Below are positions 23,642 to 36,251 of a stretch of DNA of 64,000 nt, piece after piece; the stretch's first letter is position 1; the number at the start of each line of letters is the position of its first letter. Position numbers and translations under genes: made by a program. The notes under the pieces are model-generated. The model was not told where the DNA came from. It searched no databases and saw nothing but the letters and a program-made list of their open reading frames with translations. Location: the NCBI GenBank assembly GCA_025331435.1, contig JAIWNI010000054.1:124001-188000 (forward strand), given 5' to 3'. This stretch comes from Choanephora cucurbitarum (lineage: Eukaryota; Mucoromycota; Mucoromycetes; Mucorales; Choanephoraceae).

Positions 23642-25010
23642 ATGTCGAACGATAATTCATCTGTTGCTTCAGAGAAGTTTAAGGTTGAACAAACCACCAT
23701 TGATAATTATGTTGAAGAAGATCGTGCTTCAAGCATTGTCAATGAATTTGGTCATGGTAGTGGTAATTTCTTGACCGCCTACTTTAACGTTGTCTGTGTT
23801 GTTGCAGGCACTGGTACTCTGGGTCTTCCCAAGGCCTTTGCTGAGGGTAAAAAAAAAATACTTGAAATAGGAATGATTTTGTATTAACATTGTATCATAT
23901 AATTTAGGTGGTTGGTTAGGTATTCTGATCTTGTTCTTGGCTTATTTTATGGCTGTCTATTCTGGTGTGATCTTGATCCGTTGTCTTTACTATAAGCCTG
24001 GTCATCGTCTTCATGACTATAAGGCCATTGGTACTGCTGCCTTTGGTTATCCTGGTTACGCAGTTGCCTCTGCTCTTCACTTACTCAACTTGTTTGGCTG
24101 TCCCGCTCTTTACCTTGTCTTGGCTAGTAACAACATGGTCAGTTTGTTGGCTGGCAGAAGCGATGTTATCAGCTACAAGGTTTGGACAATCATTTGGGGT
24201 GTCTTCTTGTTGATTCCTTCCTTGATCTTGAAGACATTGAAAGAAGTCACTGCCATTGCTGCTATTGGTGCTCTCTGTACCATGGTGGCCGTCTTTGCTG
24301 TCCTCATTCAAGGTCCCATCCTTCGTAACTCAAGCACTGCCGTTGTTGAACATGACAGTGTTATCTGGTCTGGTTTCCCTGTTGCCCTCTCTACCATCGC
24401 TTTCTCTTACGGTGGTAACAACACTTACCCTCACGTTGAACATGCTTTGAAGAAGCCTCATCAATGGAAGTACGCTGTCATTGCTGGTCTCTCTACCTGT
24501 ACTGCCCTTTACTTCTTGACTGCTGTTCCCGGTTACTGGTCATTCGGTAGAAACACTCAAAGTCCCATCTACAACAACTTGGATGAAGTTCCTCGTATTG
24601 TCTCTATGATCGTCATGACTATTCACGTCATCTTTGCCATTCCTATCTATACTACCTCCTTCTCTTTGGAATTTGAAAAGTTCATTAACTGTACTGATGA
24701 AAAGTTCGGCAAGTTCGGTGCCTGGATTGGACGTGCTATCATTCGTACTTGTACCATGGCTATCTTGGTCATCTTGGCTGCCTTCATTCCTTTCTTTGAT
24801 GATTTCATGGGTTTGATTGGTGCTCTTGCCAACTGTGGTCTTGTCTTCCTCTTGCCTGTTCTCTGTTATTTGAAGTTGACTGGTATTCGTAACAAGCCTT
24901 GGTATGAACTTGCCTTCTGTGCTCTTACTTTGTTCTTGGGTATCATTGGTTGTGTCTTTGGTACAATTGATAGTATTAAGGCATTGATAAGAGATTTCCA
25001 AGCTGCTTAA
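23642..25010 (+). CDS. AAAP-family amino acid transporter (Avt-like)
   Basis: Exons 23642-23846 and 23908-25010 give 435 aa. A polar N-terminus of about 45 residues precedes the family signature VVAGTGTLGLPKAFAEGGWLGI (here split by the intron), and about ten to eleven membrane helices follow. Further family marks are YGGNNTYPHVEHAL in the middle and the sixth-helix region GYWSFGRNTQSPIYNNL. AAAP proteins move neutral or other amino acids with protons; yeast Avt proteins do this at the vacuole. Substrate and membrane cannot be read from the sequence. Codon use is strongly biased to C- and T-ending preferred codons, which suggests high expression. Confidence 0.88.
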
Positions 25011-27084
25011 AAAAAAGAAAGTACTCTACTATTATCATTATTCTTTTTATACCTAGATCTTTTCTGTAACGCTATATGTTCTCCCCCCCTTTTTTATTGT
25101 ACTTTTCTCTTACTATTGTGTATATATCTATCTCTTTTTCTTTTTATTCCTATAATTGTTCTATATAATAAATTCAATCTGTATTTCTAGATGACTTGAA
25201 TGATTTTTTCTATATTTGCCGATAAAATATCACGGAGAAAATAGAGCCTAGTATAGGGCTTAGACTATAAATGGATAGATTGTATATTTTTGTATAATTT
25301 ATCTTTTTAGTGATTCAGAGGTTAAATGATGACCCTTTTTTCTGTGTTTGCTATGATATCAATTAACAAACAAATGTCTTTAGCTTAAAACGCTCTTACT
25401 GTGTAAATGGTAAATATCCGAACTTTTTATATAAATGAAACATATCGAGATGAAGTCATGTTACTATAGAAGCATAGGGTAAACCAATAATTAATATGAA
25501 CCCGTTGTAAGTTTCAAATCAGTTTCTCATTGAGAGTGTACTTTTTGATAGGCCTATTATTTCAACAAACAATTGGATCTTTCTAGAGTGGGGTTTTTTT
25601 TGTTTGTTTATTGTCAGATATTAATCATAAACTTACCCCACAAACATTTATTATTCTGGGGAAGATTATTTGCTTCCGTCTTCTATGAGCCTATTGAGAT
25701 AAATGAAACTAGGATACAAACAGAGCAATTGATTTCTTACACATATATACTCTAAATCAAAGATGCAAGTAACGATGATAGGGGGAGTTCGAGGAAATGA
25801 TCCATACTTGCTTTCCAGTGAGTTCATATGTCAATTGATTTCATTACTTTTTTTTTTTTTCGAAACAAATGCTAAGACATCGATTTGATCACTTAATTGA
25901 ATTTAGGTTCATTTCCTTTATGAGCACTGCATTTTGGAACTGACGTCGTATGGCTTCTAGAGAGACAGGTTGTTTCATCTACAGACTATGAGACATCATG
26001 AGTGAGTTGTGAATGACTGTACGTTGACTGTGCATCATAGATCGTATTCAAATAATGAACCTTTAGTGAGACTGTTGACGTTGAAAGAATGTGATGCATT
26101 CAGACTTGTAAATGGTCTAGCTATGTATACAGAGAAACTAACAGCCAGTTACTTTTGGATACCACTTTTACCAAAAATCATTCTATAGTCAATATCCACA
26201 TTGTATTGCAAGTGTGTTGGAAGTGACCCGCATTTATCAATTGATTTCCTTCAAGCTCACAATACATGCTTTTATTTAATTTTTCTCTTCCAGGCGTATT
26301 TTCATTCCATACTAAACAAATGAAAGATACTAACTATAAGAGCCGTTTCCATAAACGTTTTGAGAATGTCCAAATTGAAGTTCTGAAACGCTTTTACATT
26401 TGTATTTTTTCTTTATTCAGTGTCAAGTAGTTCAAATATTATTCAGTGACTGTTCTATCTATCTCAATGATCGTAAAAATAAATTGACCTGTATCTTTCT
26501 AGTCTTAAGCATAGCTCAACCTTAGTGTGTGGTTCTACAATGCAAAGCATTCTATATGTCACACCAAACAAGAAAAAAAAAACCAAGAACGTAATAGTGT
26601 TCCAGAACTACAATTTAGACGTTCTCACGACGATCATAGAAACGTCTTCAAGTACACTTTTACGTTTGTTAGGTGCAGTCAGTTAAAACACTCAAGCTTT
26701 CAATAAGTATAGGTTTCTGGTTAATTTATTCTCTTGGCTGCTTTACAAGAAAACACATTCAATATATCATTCAGTTTACAAAAAAAAAAGTTTTGATCTT
26801 AAGCTCTTTAAAAAATGCACCACTAAGTCTCTTTTTGAAAAATGGAACAAGGCTTCTTATCAGGAACCTACTTGTATGTTCCCTTAATTAGGTGTTTATC
26901 TATTAAGAGCATTGGTTGATCGGGGCACTAAATTTTGCAGAAAAAAAATGTATCTTTTTTTTTTTTAAAGCAATGTCAATTTTTTTTATTCACGCGCAAA
27001 CTTAACTTCAACAGCCATGGAACTACCCAGTGTAGATCCTCCTCCTGCTGATAAGAAAACACTCAACTCAATACCTAGAGGTAG
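25011..27084. other. Intergenic region, no gene seen
   Basis: Starts with T-rich 3' UTR sequence and an aataaattc signal near 25170. The rest is AT-rich with stops in all frames. An ATG at 27017 opens a 23-codon frame just before the YEATS gene; it is either a short upstream ORF or an unjoined first exon. Confidence 0.55.
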
Positions 27085-30048
27085 ATGAGTAAACCCTACA
27101 TGTACTCATCCAAAAAGAAAAGAGAACTCAGTTTTCTTCTAGACGAATCAACTCGAAAGAAGATTGTGGAGATTATAGATCATCAGTTCGATTTAGAGAT
27201 CTATCTAAAGGAAAGAGAGATAGCCACCATCAAAAAAGAAATAGCAAGGGCAGAAAGCGTTCTAAATGACATCAAACAAGCCATTACCAACGGTAAGCTC
27301 TTGAAGCGTACACTTGCACTGATGGCTCATGTATTCGATAGAAACAACAGCTGCTTCCATGCCTGAATCAGCTCATTATACCCGACGCTCTGCCATGTAT
27401 TATCATGGAGGCTCACAAGCATTCTATCAACAAAACAAAATGTCAATAAATCCATTAACGAAACGAAAAGTCTATCGTACTTCTGAAAAAAGTAAATTGT
27501 ACGGTAGACGACAAGATGGTGTCTTTGTTAGGTAAAAAAAAAAAAAAGAGATAGATATGGATAGACTACTGATTCATTCTGTTGTTGCTGTTAGTTTGGC
27601 ATGTCCAGTATGTCACCGTGATGATTTTGCAAATCAACAGGGTTTCTTGAACCATTGTCGAATTTCTCATAATTTGGAATTTGGACCTTATGAACAGATC
27701 ATGATACAATGTGGTACACCTGTCAATGACGCTGAAGTACCTATGGATCATCCTGCTAGACTAAGACCTGTGATGAATTTAGCACCGGTTGCTAAGCAGC
27801 AAAACAAGAAAATAGAAAGAGTAAATTGTGTTAGCATAGATTGTGTTGCATCAGATATGGCTGACTGTAGTTTCTTTTTTCTGGGAATATAGCCATCGAT
27901 CAAAGTGTTTGAAGAAGATGTGGATATGGAATTAGAAAATGAACACCGAAAGATGTCGAATGCAACCGATTTAGATAGAATGGAAAACGAACCTGAGCCT
28001 CAACCTACTCTGATAGAGAAAGAAGAAATACCACAGCCTTCTGAGACAGTGCAAGAAACCAACGAAGCACAAGCTCAATCGGAATCACTCCATCATGCAC
28101 CAGAGCAGACAATAGAAAAAGATGAAGAAGAAAAGGATAAACCAAATGACCCACCCATAGAGACAAATCCACCGGAATCAATAGAGAATGCAACAGCAGA
28201 AAAGCAAGTGGAAGAACAACCAAAAGTAGAATCATTAGCTGCTGCTGTATCTTCTGCTGATACAGGTGATATTGGCTCAAGATTCTATATCAAACGACAC
28301 ATCATTGTAGGCAATGTCAGCAAGTTCATTATACCAGGTAAACTCTACTTGAATCGTTTTCTCCTGAATCAATCGATAACCAAGCTTCTCTCCTTTAGAA
28401 CGCCGAGACCCTTCCTTGAAACAGTTCACTCACAAATGGATGATTTACGTAGTAGAACCACCTCAATCAAAAGAAAGTATTTCGGCATTCATCACCTGTG
28501 TTCGATTTTACCTTCACCCAAGCTATAAGCCCAACGATGTAGTGGACGTCACTGAGCCTCCCTTCAAGCTCACTCGTCTGGGTTGGGGAGAATTCCCTGT
28601 ACGGATTCAACTGTTCTTTGTGGATAAACGTCGAAATAAAGCAGTGGATCTGATTCATCATCTCAAGTTGGACAATTCGCATTCTGGAAGACAACTCTTG
28701 GGCGGTGAACGAAGTATTGAGATTGAATTAGATCGTAACACTGATTTCAAAGATACAAATACCATTCCTTCAGCTGTTGCTGATACACCACAAGAACCAA
28801 CTTCCAATCAAGAAGAACAGCCACCACCACCATCTCAAGAGGAACAAGTTCAGTCCATGGCTGCCAAACAAAAGATGAGTTTGTTGAATGGTATGCTGAA
28901 AGAATCAGTTCAGAAATTGCCTATCATTAGAGCAGGTAGTATATATTTTTTTAGATAGTCATAAGGATAATACGATTGATGTCCTCTTAACCATAGGATC
29001 TCACGGAACTGTGTTGCCTTATACCTGTGCCTCAAGTCCTACCATGTTTTTCAAATGGTCTGTTGGAAAACGTAAGGCGCTTGAATGGCAACGGGCTCGA
29101 TTATTGCGGCTTCAAGTTCAATCAAAGGCATTTGAAGTAAACGACAATGTACTCAGGACAGCAGCTGAACTGCTGAGCACTAAAGATGTGTTGCTGTGGT
29201 GTAGAGAACACAAATATACGCCTTCACGATTAGAGGATGTAGAAGAAGAAAAGTCAGCCTTGATTATGGGTTATTGTAAATTCTGTGGCAATGTGCGTGA
29301 TGAACATGACGAAACTGCAGATGATCATTGTCCTCAAAGACCTAAAGGATGGAACAATCGAAAACGAGGTGGCATCAGTAGCCTGACGAGTGTTACACGC
29401 TTATTGAATCGATTAGAAGTAGGATGGGATGAAGTGAAAGAGATAGGTAAAGAATGTGTTCGATAGCATCGCTTCTCAAGCTAAACCTGAATGATGTTAG
29501 ATGAAGAAATGGATGTGGATGTGGATGTGGATGAGCAAAGAAAGAATTCAATAGGCTCTTCAACTCAAGAAAAAGATATATCGGCCCGAGTGCAGGATTG
29601 GGCATTAAATAGTGATATCATGGATGTGGCTAATGAACGATCGTTGGATTGGATTTGGTCTGTTGTGGGCCAATTACGTCTCAAAAGCGTGATAGCCAAT
29701 GATATGCTATTAGCGAAAGATGGTAACCTTCAAGGACCTACCTCCAGTTTTGATCTAGCTGAAGCTATGAAACAACGGTTGGTTGTTGGAAATATCTTGA
29801 CGCAGGTAAAGAAAAAAGTTCATAGACATATACATGCATTGACCTATCTTCTGTAGGCCACTCGTCTCTTCCTCAAAAGGTTATTAAATCACACTGTAAA
29901 TATCTGTCGTAAAGAAGAAGAAGGTTCTGCCAACAAGTCTGTGAAAATGATGGTGCCCTATCATGTCTATCAAGCAGCTCGACAGGCAGAAGAATTCGAT
30001 TTCTTAACAAATCAATATATGGGTACTGAAGAAAATCAAACATCTTAA
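27085..30048 (+). CDS. YEATS2-like chromatin reader (YEATS plus C2H2 finger)
   Basis: Exons 27085-27292, 27342-27531, 27595-27820, 27893-28337, 28399-28935, 28997-29446, 29501-29805 and 29857-30048 give 850 aa. The order matches animal YEATS2: a helical N-terminus (RKKIVEIIDHQFDLEI); a single C2H2-type finger (C136, C139, H153, H158) with QQGFLNHCRISHNLEFG; an acidic linker; a YEATS domain at about 336-480 (GNVSKFI, FTHKWMIYV, LHPSYKPNDVV, RLGWGEFPVRIQLFF); then FKWSVGKRKALEWQRAR, a CxxC...H-type segment (YCKFCGN), and a C-terminus ending FDFLTNQYMG like that of YEATS2. YEATS domains read acylated histone lysines, and YEATS2 is an ATAC acetyltransferase subunit. Exon 3 could instead start at 27565 (33-bp intron); the 63-bp intron is preferred. 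The exact start is uncertain. Confidence 0.85.
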
Positions 30049-30154
30049 TCTCTCTCTTTATTCCCCCCCTCACTACTTTTTTTTTTAATTCATTCAAGTA
30101 CATATTCATCATTTCTTTCTCTTTATTATAATAACAGCATACTACCTTAAGAAA

Positions 30155-31987
30155 CTATTGAAATAACGATGTGTCATTAGCCAAACGTAATGAGCTTTGA
30201 TGTGTATCTTCTAATGTCTTTTTGTACCCTTTCCATTCTTCAGTTATTTCTTCTCTAGGAGTAAAAGGAGATGTAGGGCTAGATATATGCTGCTCTTCTT
30301 CTTCATCTTGTGGCATAGGATAACCTCGCCAGATTTCATCCTCATCCTCATCTTGACTGCTTGTCATAGGATAGCCAGTCCATTCTTCTTCAGAAGATGT
30401 GATATGGGATGAAGTGTTCTCTAATGGATAACCTGTCCATTCTTCATCATCTTCTTCTGTCAAGATGATCACATCGTCATCATCTTGATCATCATCACTG
30501 ATATAGCGTCTGACAGGTTCATTTAGATGTTGTGGAATGAATTCAGGTGCAGAAGGAGAAAGAATAGGCTTAGATGTCGGTATCTGATTTTGTATAGACT
30601 GGATATCAGGCTTAGCTTCAGCCTCTGTTTTATCATTTTCTGGACTAGTGGTGGGTATCATAACATGAGTGGCATTCGATGTTGATTCTGGTGGTGGCGG
30701 TGGTGGTGGTGGATGAATGGTAAGTTGATCCACCACTGCCTGGGTATCTTCCAGATCATCTACTCTTGTTATTGTTGTCGATGTCAAATGACCTATATTG
30801 ACACAGACAACTTTCTCTTCACGGAAGAATTCCCAATAGATGTCATCTTCATCATTCTCTTCTGCCACTTCACCTTGTTCAAGAGGTTTCACACAGACAC
30901 TTTCGTTGTGTAACTGAGTTCGTGTCAAATAGGCACGTGAGACAAGCCAATGATAGATAGTCTGATTGCTCTTCAAGAGATCTAGCTCATGAGAAGGAGG
31001 AATAGACAGTCGAATCGTCTGATTGGATCGTCTGTGATGACTATGATTTGACTGAAAAGAGATACGTCGACTCTGACGACGACGACGAGGAGGAAAAGAG
31101 GGTACAGCATATCTCTCCAGTTCAGCGGCATCTAAATGAGCATGTTGTTGGCAGAATCGTAAGATATGCGTGATGGAATAGAGCGATTGCTGGCTTGATT
31201 CAGACAAGATCACTTCCACTGTATTGTGATGAATAAAGGGAGATGAGAGACGTTCTTGATCGACCAACTGACGTATTTTGTTTAGATGCGCCTGCATGAA
31301 TGGCACAGCTATCATTTGTGATTTGGTTGGGTTGATGTCCAGGAACTGAGATGTATGTAGCCAGAGTTGATGATGATAGGCTTCATAGTCATTTTGAGGT
31401 GACAGCATGGTCACTAATGCTTGATAGACATCTAGCAGTTTAGAGGGACACTGTTGCCAGAGAACACTCAGTCTCTGCACTGAGGGCATCTGTAGACAGG
31501 TCAAGACGGCTGTGCAGCCAGAAAAATCGCGATAGATATGAAGCAAGATATAGGCCAACTGGATCAGCTGAGCGACTACAGTAGGATTTGGGCTAGCATA
31601 AATCACAATATGCGCAAGTGCATGAGAGAGATAATGATGGAAATCCAAAAGAGGGATGATGTTGGACTGTCGATCAAAGTCGCATAAGATCTTTTCATCC
31701 AGTTTGACCATACGAAAGAGACTACAGTTGACATACGCAATTTCTTTGGCAATATCATAGATATTCAAGTCAGTCAAAAGGGCGCATTGGATCGATTGCA
31801 TTCGTTTCTTCAGTTCTTCTAATCTTTCACTCTGTTCCGTAAAATCCTTTTTGAGTGTAGCCAAGTTGTTGTTTTCTTCGGATAAAGATTTGGTTGTCAT
31901 GGCAAGTGATTTGGCATAGTCGCGAGATATCTGAATCAATGGCGACAAGGGTACTTGCGGAAGTCTATTTAAGGTTTTTTGTTGCAT
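30155..31987 (-). CDS. Divergent RasGEF-domain protein with repeated WxGYP tail
   Basis: Intronless, 610 aa. Residues 30-75 are coiled-coil-like (NNLATLKKDFTEQSERLEEL). Residues about 75-270 resemble the Cdc25/RasGEF catalytic fold: IYDIAKEIAYVNCSLFRMV, LLDFHHYLSHALAHIVIYA, LAYILLHIYRDFSGCTAVLTC and VQRLSVLWQQC correspond to the helical core. The helical-hairpin contact residues are not clearly conserved, so exchange activity is unsure. A basic RRRRQSRR patch (about 305) follows. Residues 430-440 contain eight prolines. The acidic C-terminus carries four W(T/R/K)GY(P/K) motifs at about 517, 535, 552 and 583. The stop is 106 bp from the convergent YEATS gene. Family members load GTP onto Ras-type GTPases at the plasma membrane. 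Confidence 0.7.
   Translation of the reverse strand: MQQKTLNRLPQVPLSPLIQISRDYAKSLAMTTKSLSEENNNLATLKKDFTEQSERLEELKKRMQSIQCALLTDLNIYDIAKEIAYVNCSLFRMVKLDEKILCDFDRQSNIIPLLDFHHYLSHALAHIVIYASPNPTVVAQLIQLAYILLHIYRDFSGCTAVLTCLQMPSVQRLSVLWQQCPSKLLDVYQALVTMLSPQNDYEAYHHQLWLHTSQFLDINPTKSQMIAVPFMQAHLNKIRQLVDQERLSSPFIHHNTVEVILSESSQQSLYSITHILRFCQQHAHLDAAELERYAVPSFPPRRRRQSRRISFQSNHSHHRRSNQTIRLSIPPSHELDLLKSNQTIYHWLVSRAYLTRTQLHNESVCVKPLEQGEVAEENDEDDIYWEFFREEKVVCVNIGHLTSTTITRVDDLEDTQAVVDQLTIHPPPPPPPPESTSNATHVMIPTTSPENDKTEAEAKPDIQSIQNQIPTSKPILSPSAPEFIPQHLNEPVRRYISDDDQDDDDVIILTEEDDEEWTGYPLENTSSHITSSEEEWTGYPMTSSQDEDEDEIWRGYPMPQDEEEEQHISSPTSPFTPREEITEEWKGYKKTLEDTHQSSLRLANDTSLFQ
30222..30445 (-). repeat. Four W-x-G-Y-P motifs in the RasGEF-like tail
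   Basis: EEWTGYPLEN, EEWTGYPMTS, EIWRGYPMPQ and EEWKGYKKTL occur at about 18-residue spacing (31 for the last) in a Glu/Asp/Ser-rich background. Each has two or three acidic residues just before the Trp. This pattern suggests a short linear motif that binds a partner several times. Confidence 0.75.
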
Positions 31988-33370
31988 ATTTTGTTAAAGG
32001 AGTAAGAGAAAGAAAATAAAAAAAAACTTTTTGTTTGTGATTTTTTTTTATACCAAAAAAAAAAAGAGTGACGTCTTTGTTGTGTTTTATTTGTGTTTAT
32101 GCTATTGAAAAGTAAGCCTCAGAAGAAGCCAAAGTAGTCTTTATCTTTCTGTCATTTTACCTTATAATTTAGCATGAAAGGGGACAGGGCGACAATGACA
32201 GAGAACAAAAGAGGAAAAAAAAAAGGAATTTGAATTTGATTTGCGGATAAAAAAAAACAATCTTGATCATAGTCGAAAAAGGTCTAAGATTGCAGTGTCT
32301 TGTTAAAGAAAGGGACCAACAGTTATCTTTCAACATGTTTAAATCTCAAGGACTTGTCGTGTTTGGATTCATTGAGGCTCGGAAATACATTCTAGGATAG
32401 AGAGAGAGATATATAGTAGCTACCATGAATAGAGTTCCTCTCGGTTGCTTTCCTTCCGAGAAAAAAAAATTATAGAGTGAACTCAGGCATGATTTATGAT
32501 TCTTGCACTTATTTGAAAGTAGAAAAAAAAACAGGATAGAGTACACTTCGAAATAGTGTGTAGTTGCTAACAAGTAAACATAGTCTCTTTGTCTCTTTTC
32601 TCTCTATCTGCATAGCAACATTGACAGCTTATCGGACAACAATAGTAAATGCAACCAAATTGAATTCCGCTCCTCTTCTAAATGACCAACAAATTAAGGT
32701 TTGATCAAAGAGAATCTATACAAAAAAAAAGAAAAGGACTCGAAGCGAAAAGGCTCTTGCAAAAGATACAAGTTTCTAAAAAAAATGAAAAGAATGCTTA
32801 TCATTGTCTTTAAGGAAGAGTTGTCATCATTATCACTGAGACATTCATTGCATCTTCCATTTTGCTTACAGCGTGCAATTGTGTATCAAAGTTGATCTTG
32901 CTCGGGCTTCTGTTGACATATACTTTTGAATACGCTATGACATTAAGACGAAACTGAAGAGGCTTACCACGCTAGATACTTTAAAAGTATTCAAGAGTAT
33001 CATAGCTTGCTTTAAAAAAAGCATTTCTCAGCAAAAAAAAAAAGAAGACTCCACCGATGAATTACACTGAGCCAGAGGAATCCTTGCAGTACGACTTGTT
33101 AGGAGCAAATGCTTACGAAATCCGGGAGCATCCGGACAAGAACACGAATTGACACACCTATTGCTTACTTTCACGATATACTTGACATCACTAGCACAAG
33201 AGGTTCTAGAAGCAAAAGTATGACAAGTCAAGAAAAAAAAAAAGACGATCAAGTTCATTCGGTGAGATTTAAGCCTACTCAGATTTCTATGACTGCCTTA
33301 ATTCGTTGATTGTCTAGATTTATTCTGTTCCTTTTACATTCTCTTCAGGGTACCCTTTATAGTATACACT
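31988..33370. other. Divergent intergenic region
   Basis: Shared upstream region of the RasGEF-like and MetRS genes. It is T/A-rich, with several homopolymer runs (ttttttttta, aaaaaaaaagag). Short ORFs on both strands have no support. Confidence 0.55.
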
Positions 33371-35400
33371 ATGCGTCTATTCAAGCTTTGTGACGTCTCT
33401 AAATTAACACTGTCTCGCTTCAGTCATGTATCAAAACATTGGAGTCATACAAAGGCCTTTGTGTCTACACCTATTTATTATGTAAACGCCAGTAAAGTCA
33501 TTTTATTTGGGTGTCAAATTGAAACCATATTGACTTTATTAGTACAGCACCCCATATTGGCCACTTGTATTCTACAGTATTAGCAGACACGATTCGACGC
33601 AACTATGAATTACATGGCAAGAAAGCCATCATGTCAACAGGAACAGATGAGCATGGACTGAAGGTAAGATCAGTCGCATCGATCCTACATGGACCAACTA
33701 AGAGCTCAAACCTAGATTCAACAAGCAGCAGCCAAAAACAACATGAATCCTATTGATTTCTGTAACAAGGTGTCCAAAAGCTTCAAGGTAAGCCCAATTT
33801 TTTTTTTGTGTTGAATTATCATGTAAATCAACACTTACCTATTTCTCCTTAAGGATTTATGCGAGGCTGCCAATATTGAATACACAAGTTTTGAACGTAC
33901 GACAAACCCACATCACCTTGTAGCAGTAAAAGAATTATGGGTAAGAACACAAGTTGGATCTGCTAAAGGGAATTATGTTAAACAATCAGATTAGAATGTG
34001 TTGTTAAAGAATGGATATCTGTATAAAGGAACGCATAAAGGATGGTATGCAGTCTCTGATGAAGCATTTTATGCTCAAAATCAAGTAGAAGAGGTCATAG
34101 ACGAAAAGACAGGCGAAAAGATCATGGTGGCTATTGAATCCGGTCAACGTGTCGAATGGACATCAGAAGAAAACTACAAATTCAAGCTATCTGCATTTCA
34201 AGATCGTCTTCTGGATTGGATCGCAAAGAATCCGCATGCCATCGTACCCAACAACCGAAGAAATGAAGTCATCTCTTGGGTGAAAGCTGGCCTTTCCGAT
34301 CTATCTGTCTCCAGATTGAGATCACGTCTGGATTGGGGTATTGAAGTGCCTGATGATCCAGACCACACTATCTATGTATGGCTAGATGCCCTGACAAACT
34401 ATTTGACGGCGACAGGATACCCTTGGAAGGAGCAGCATGAACATCAGGATGCTTTTCCACCAGATGTACAAGTAGTAGGTAAAGATATCATTCGGTTCCA
34501 TGCGATCTATTGGCCAGCCTTCCTTATGGCTGCTGGTCTACCTTTGCCCAAGCAGATTTTGGCACATGCTCATTGGACCATGGGCAAACAAAAGATGTCA
34601 AAGAGTCGTGGTAATGTAGCCGATCCATTCCAAGTTCTTGAAGACTATGGTGTTGATCCTGTTCGATATTACCTTGTTCGCGATGGAGGTCTTGCTGATG
34701 ACGGAGGTAAGTGGTCACAGTAAGTCAGTTATCATCTGTCTCATTTAAGACAACCATTAGATTATTCAGAAGAGATGATTCGTACGAGATATAAAAAGGA
34801 TCTTGCCGGTCAACTAGGTAATCTGTTAAATAGAGCTACAGCCAAATCATTACTTGCGGATGGCGTAGTGCCCAAGATGAACAGTACCGTGGATGATAGA
34901 GACACAATAATCCATAAGCACATCTTGACAACAGCAGGTAAAAAAAAGCAAGGAAAGATGTCTTTTTTTTTTTATGAACTCACTCTTTCCATACTCAATA
35001 GAGAACTATAACAAGGCATTTGAGGATCGTGAATTCAATAAGGCATATGGATATATCTTTGAAATGTTGTCACAGGTAAACAATCGACACCATGTCAAAC
35101 AAAATAGGGCGTCTCATCATGGTTTGATAGGCCAACAAATATTTCTCAGAGAATGAACCATGGTTATTGGCCAAGAAGCCAGAAGAGAAAGATCGCTTGG
35201 ATACCATCTTGTTCTATTCATTGGAAGCATGTCGTGTAGCTGGTATTCTATTACAACCTGTCATGCCTACCAAGATGGCTAGTTTACTTGACCGTCTAGG
35301 TGTTGCTGAAGATCAACGGTATTTTGAACATGCCACTCAGCTATCCAGTCAACCCAAACCACTAGGCAACATGGATGGTGTTCTTTTCCCTCGTTTGTAA
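33371..35400 (+). CDS. MSM1: Methionyl-tRNA synthetase, mitochondrial type
   Basis: Exons 33371-33491, 33548-33663, 33716-33787, 33854-33940, 33995-34706, 34761-34937, 35002-35075 and 35131-35400 give 542 aa. The first ~30 residues are basic and Ser-rich without acids (RFSHVSKHWSHTKAF), like a mitochondrial presequence. The class I motifs PHIGHLYS and KMSKS (in GKQKMSKSRGN) are intact, as are STGTDEHG, YVWLDALTNYL and GKDIIRFHAIYWPAF. There is no Zn-knuckle insertion, and the C-terminal anticodon-binding region ends at VLFPRL, so the length fits the short mitochondrial/bacterial-like enzyme. It charges mitochondrial tRNA-Met. Confidence 0.93.
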
Positions 35401-36251
35401 TTTACAGGTGTTGACTGATAACATAAAAGATAGTATGTTAAGAAAAAAATAAGCTCGATCAATGTCATCCAACGTTGTTTAGTCAGAGAAAGTGGTTTTA
35501 TGACCATGCTGTTTGGTACCTGCCAAACAATAAGCTGCCTGAGACATGATACTGAGTTTGCCTGTGTGAGTTAGATGGTGCATTCACAATCAGTCATCTA
35601 TCGCCATCTCATCCGTTGGCCAGACCATGGATTTAACTGGAGATAGCTAGTATTGATTTTGGTGTGAAAAATGGTTATCGAGATGAGATCTGACTACCAT
35701 AAGAGGTAAATAATTAATATATAAGCTTATTTGAAACATTCCAAATAGAGAGAGAGAGCTTAAATCAGGATGATTTGGAGACCAACAATGCTCCTTTGAT
35801 GAGAATAAGGTATTTTCCTTTATATTGGGTAATATGTCCATGAAATCCAGTGAACGGGTATTCGCTTGTTTCCAAAAAAAAAAACAAATGAAAGCTTAAA
35901 TGAGCGAAAGGAAGAATTGTATATGCTCTTACAGTGCCTAGTTTATCTTTAATTTCCATTGAGTTGAATGATTTAAGCTACAACTATGTATCTTGGTAAC
36001 TCTCCCTTTCTTTTTTTCAATTACCTAAATGCCACCAAGGGTCTCTCTATCTGTTTTTCTTTCTTTTTAAAGCCATTGTTATCTTTTTTTTTTCTGTCCC
36101 TGTTTTCAAAATCAACTAGCCATGCTGTCATTTTTCCCCTGGGAATTGCTTTATCTCGCATAATTAAGTTTCCTAATATGTCAAGTCATACCCCACATCC
36201 AATTCAATTTAACTGTTTTTTTTAAATACTCTTTTTTTTTTCTCTTCATTA
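35401..36251. other. Intergenic region, no gene seen
   Basis: 3' region of MetRS, then T-rich sequence up to the F-box gene. ORFs on either strand are short and overlapping. The final 60 bp (ctcttttttttttctcttcatta) are a typical pyrimidine leader of this genome. Confidence 0.55.

Noticed and set aside
24540..25001. Minus-strand 153-codon ORF in the amino-acid transporter
   Set aside because: Antisense of biased codons; low-complexity Thr/Asn composition, no family.
27532..27564. 33-bp intron in the YEATS gene
   Set aside because: A 63-bp alternative with a better pyrimidine tract uses the same donor and phase; kept as a minor possibility.
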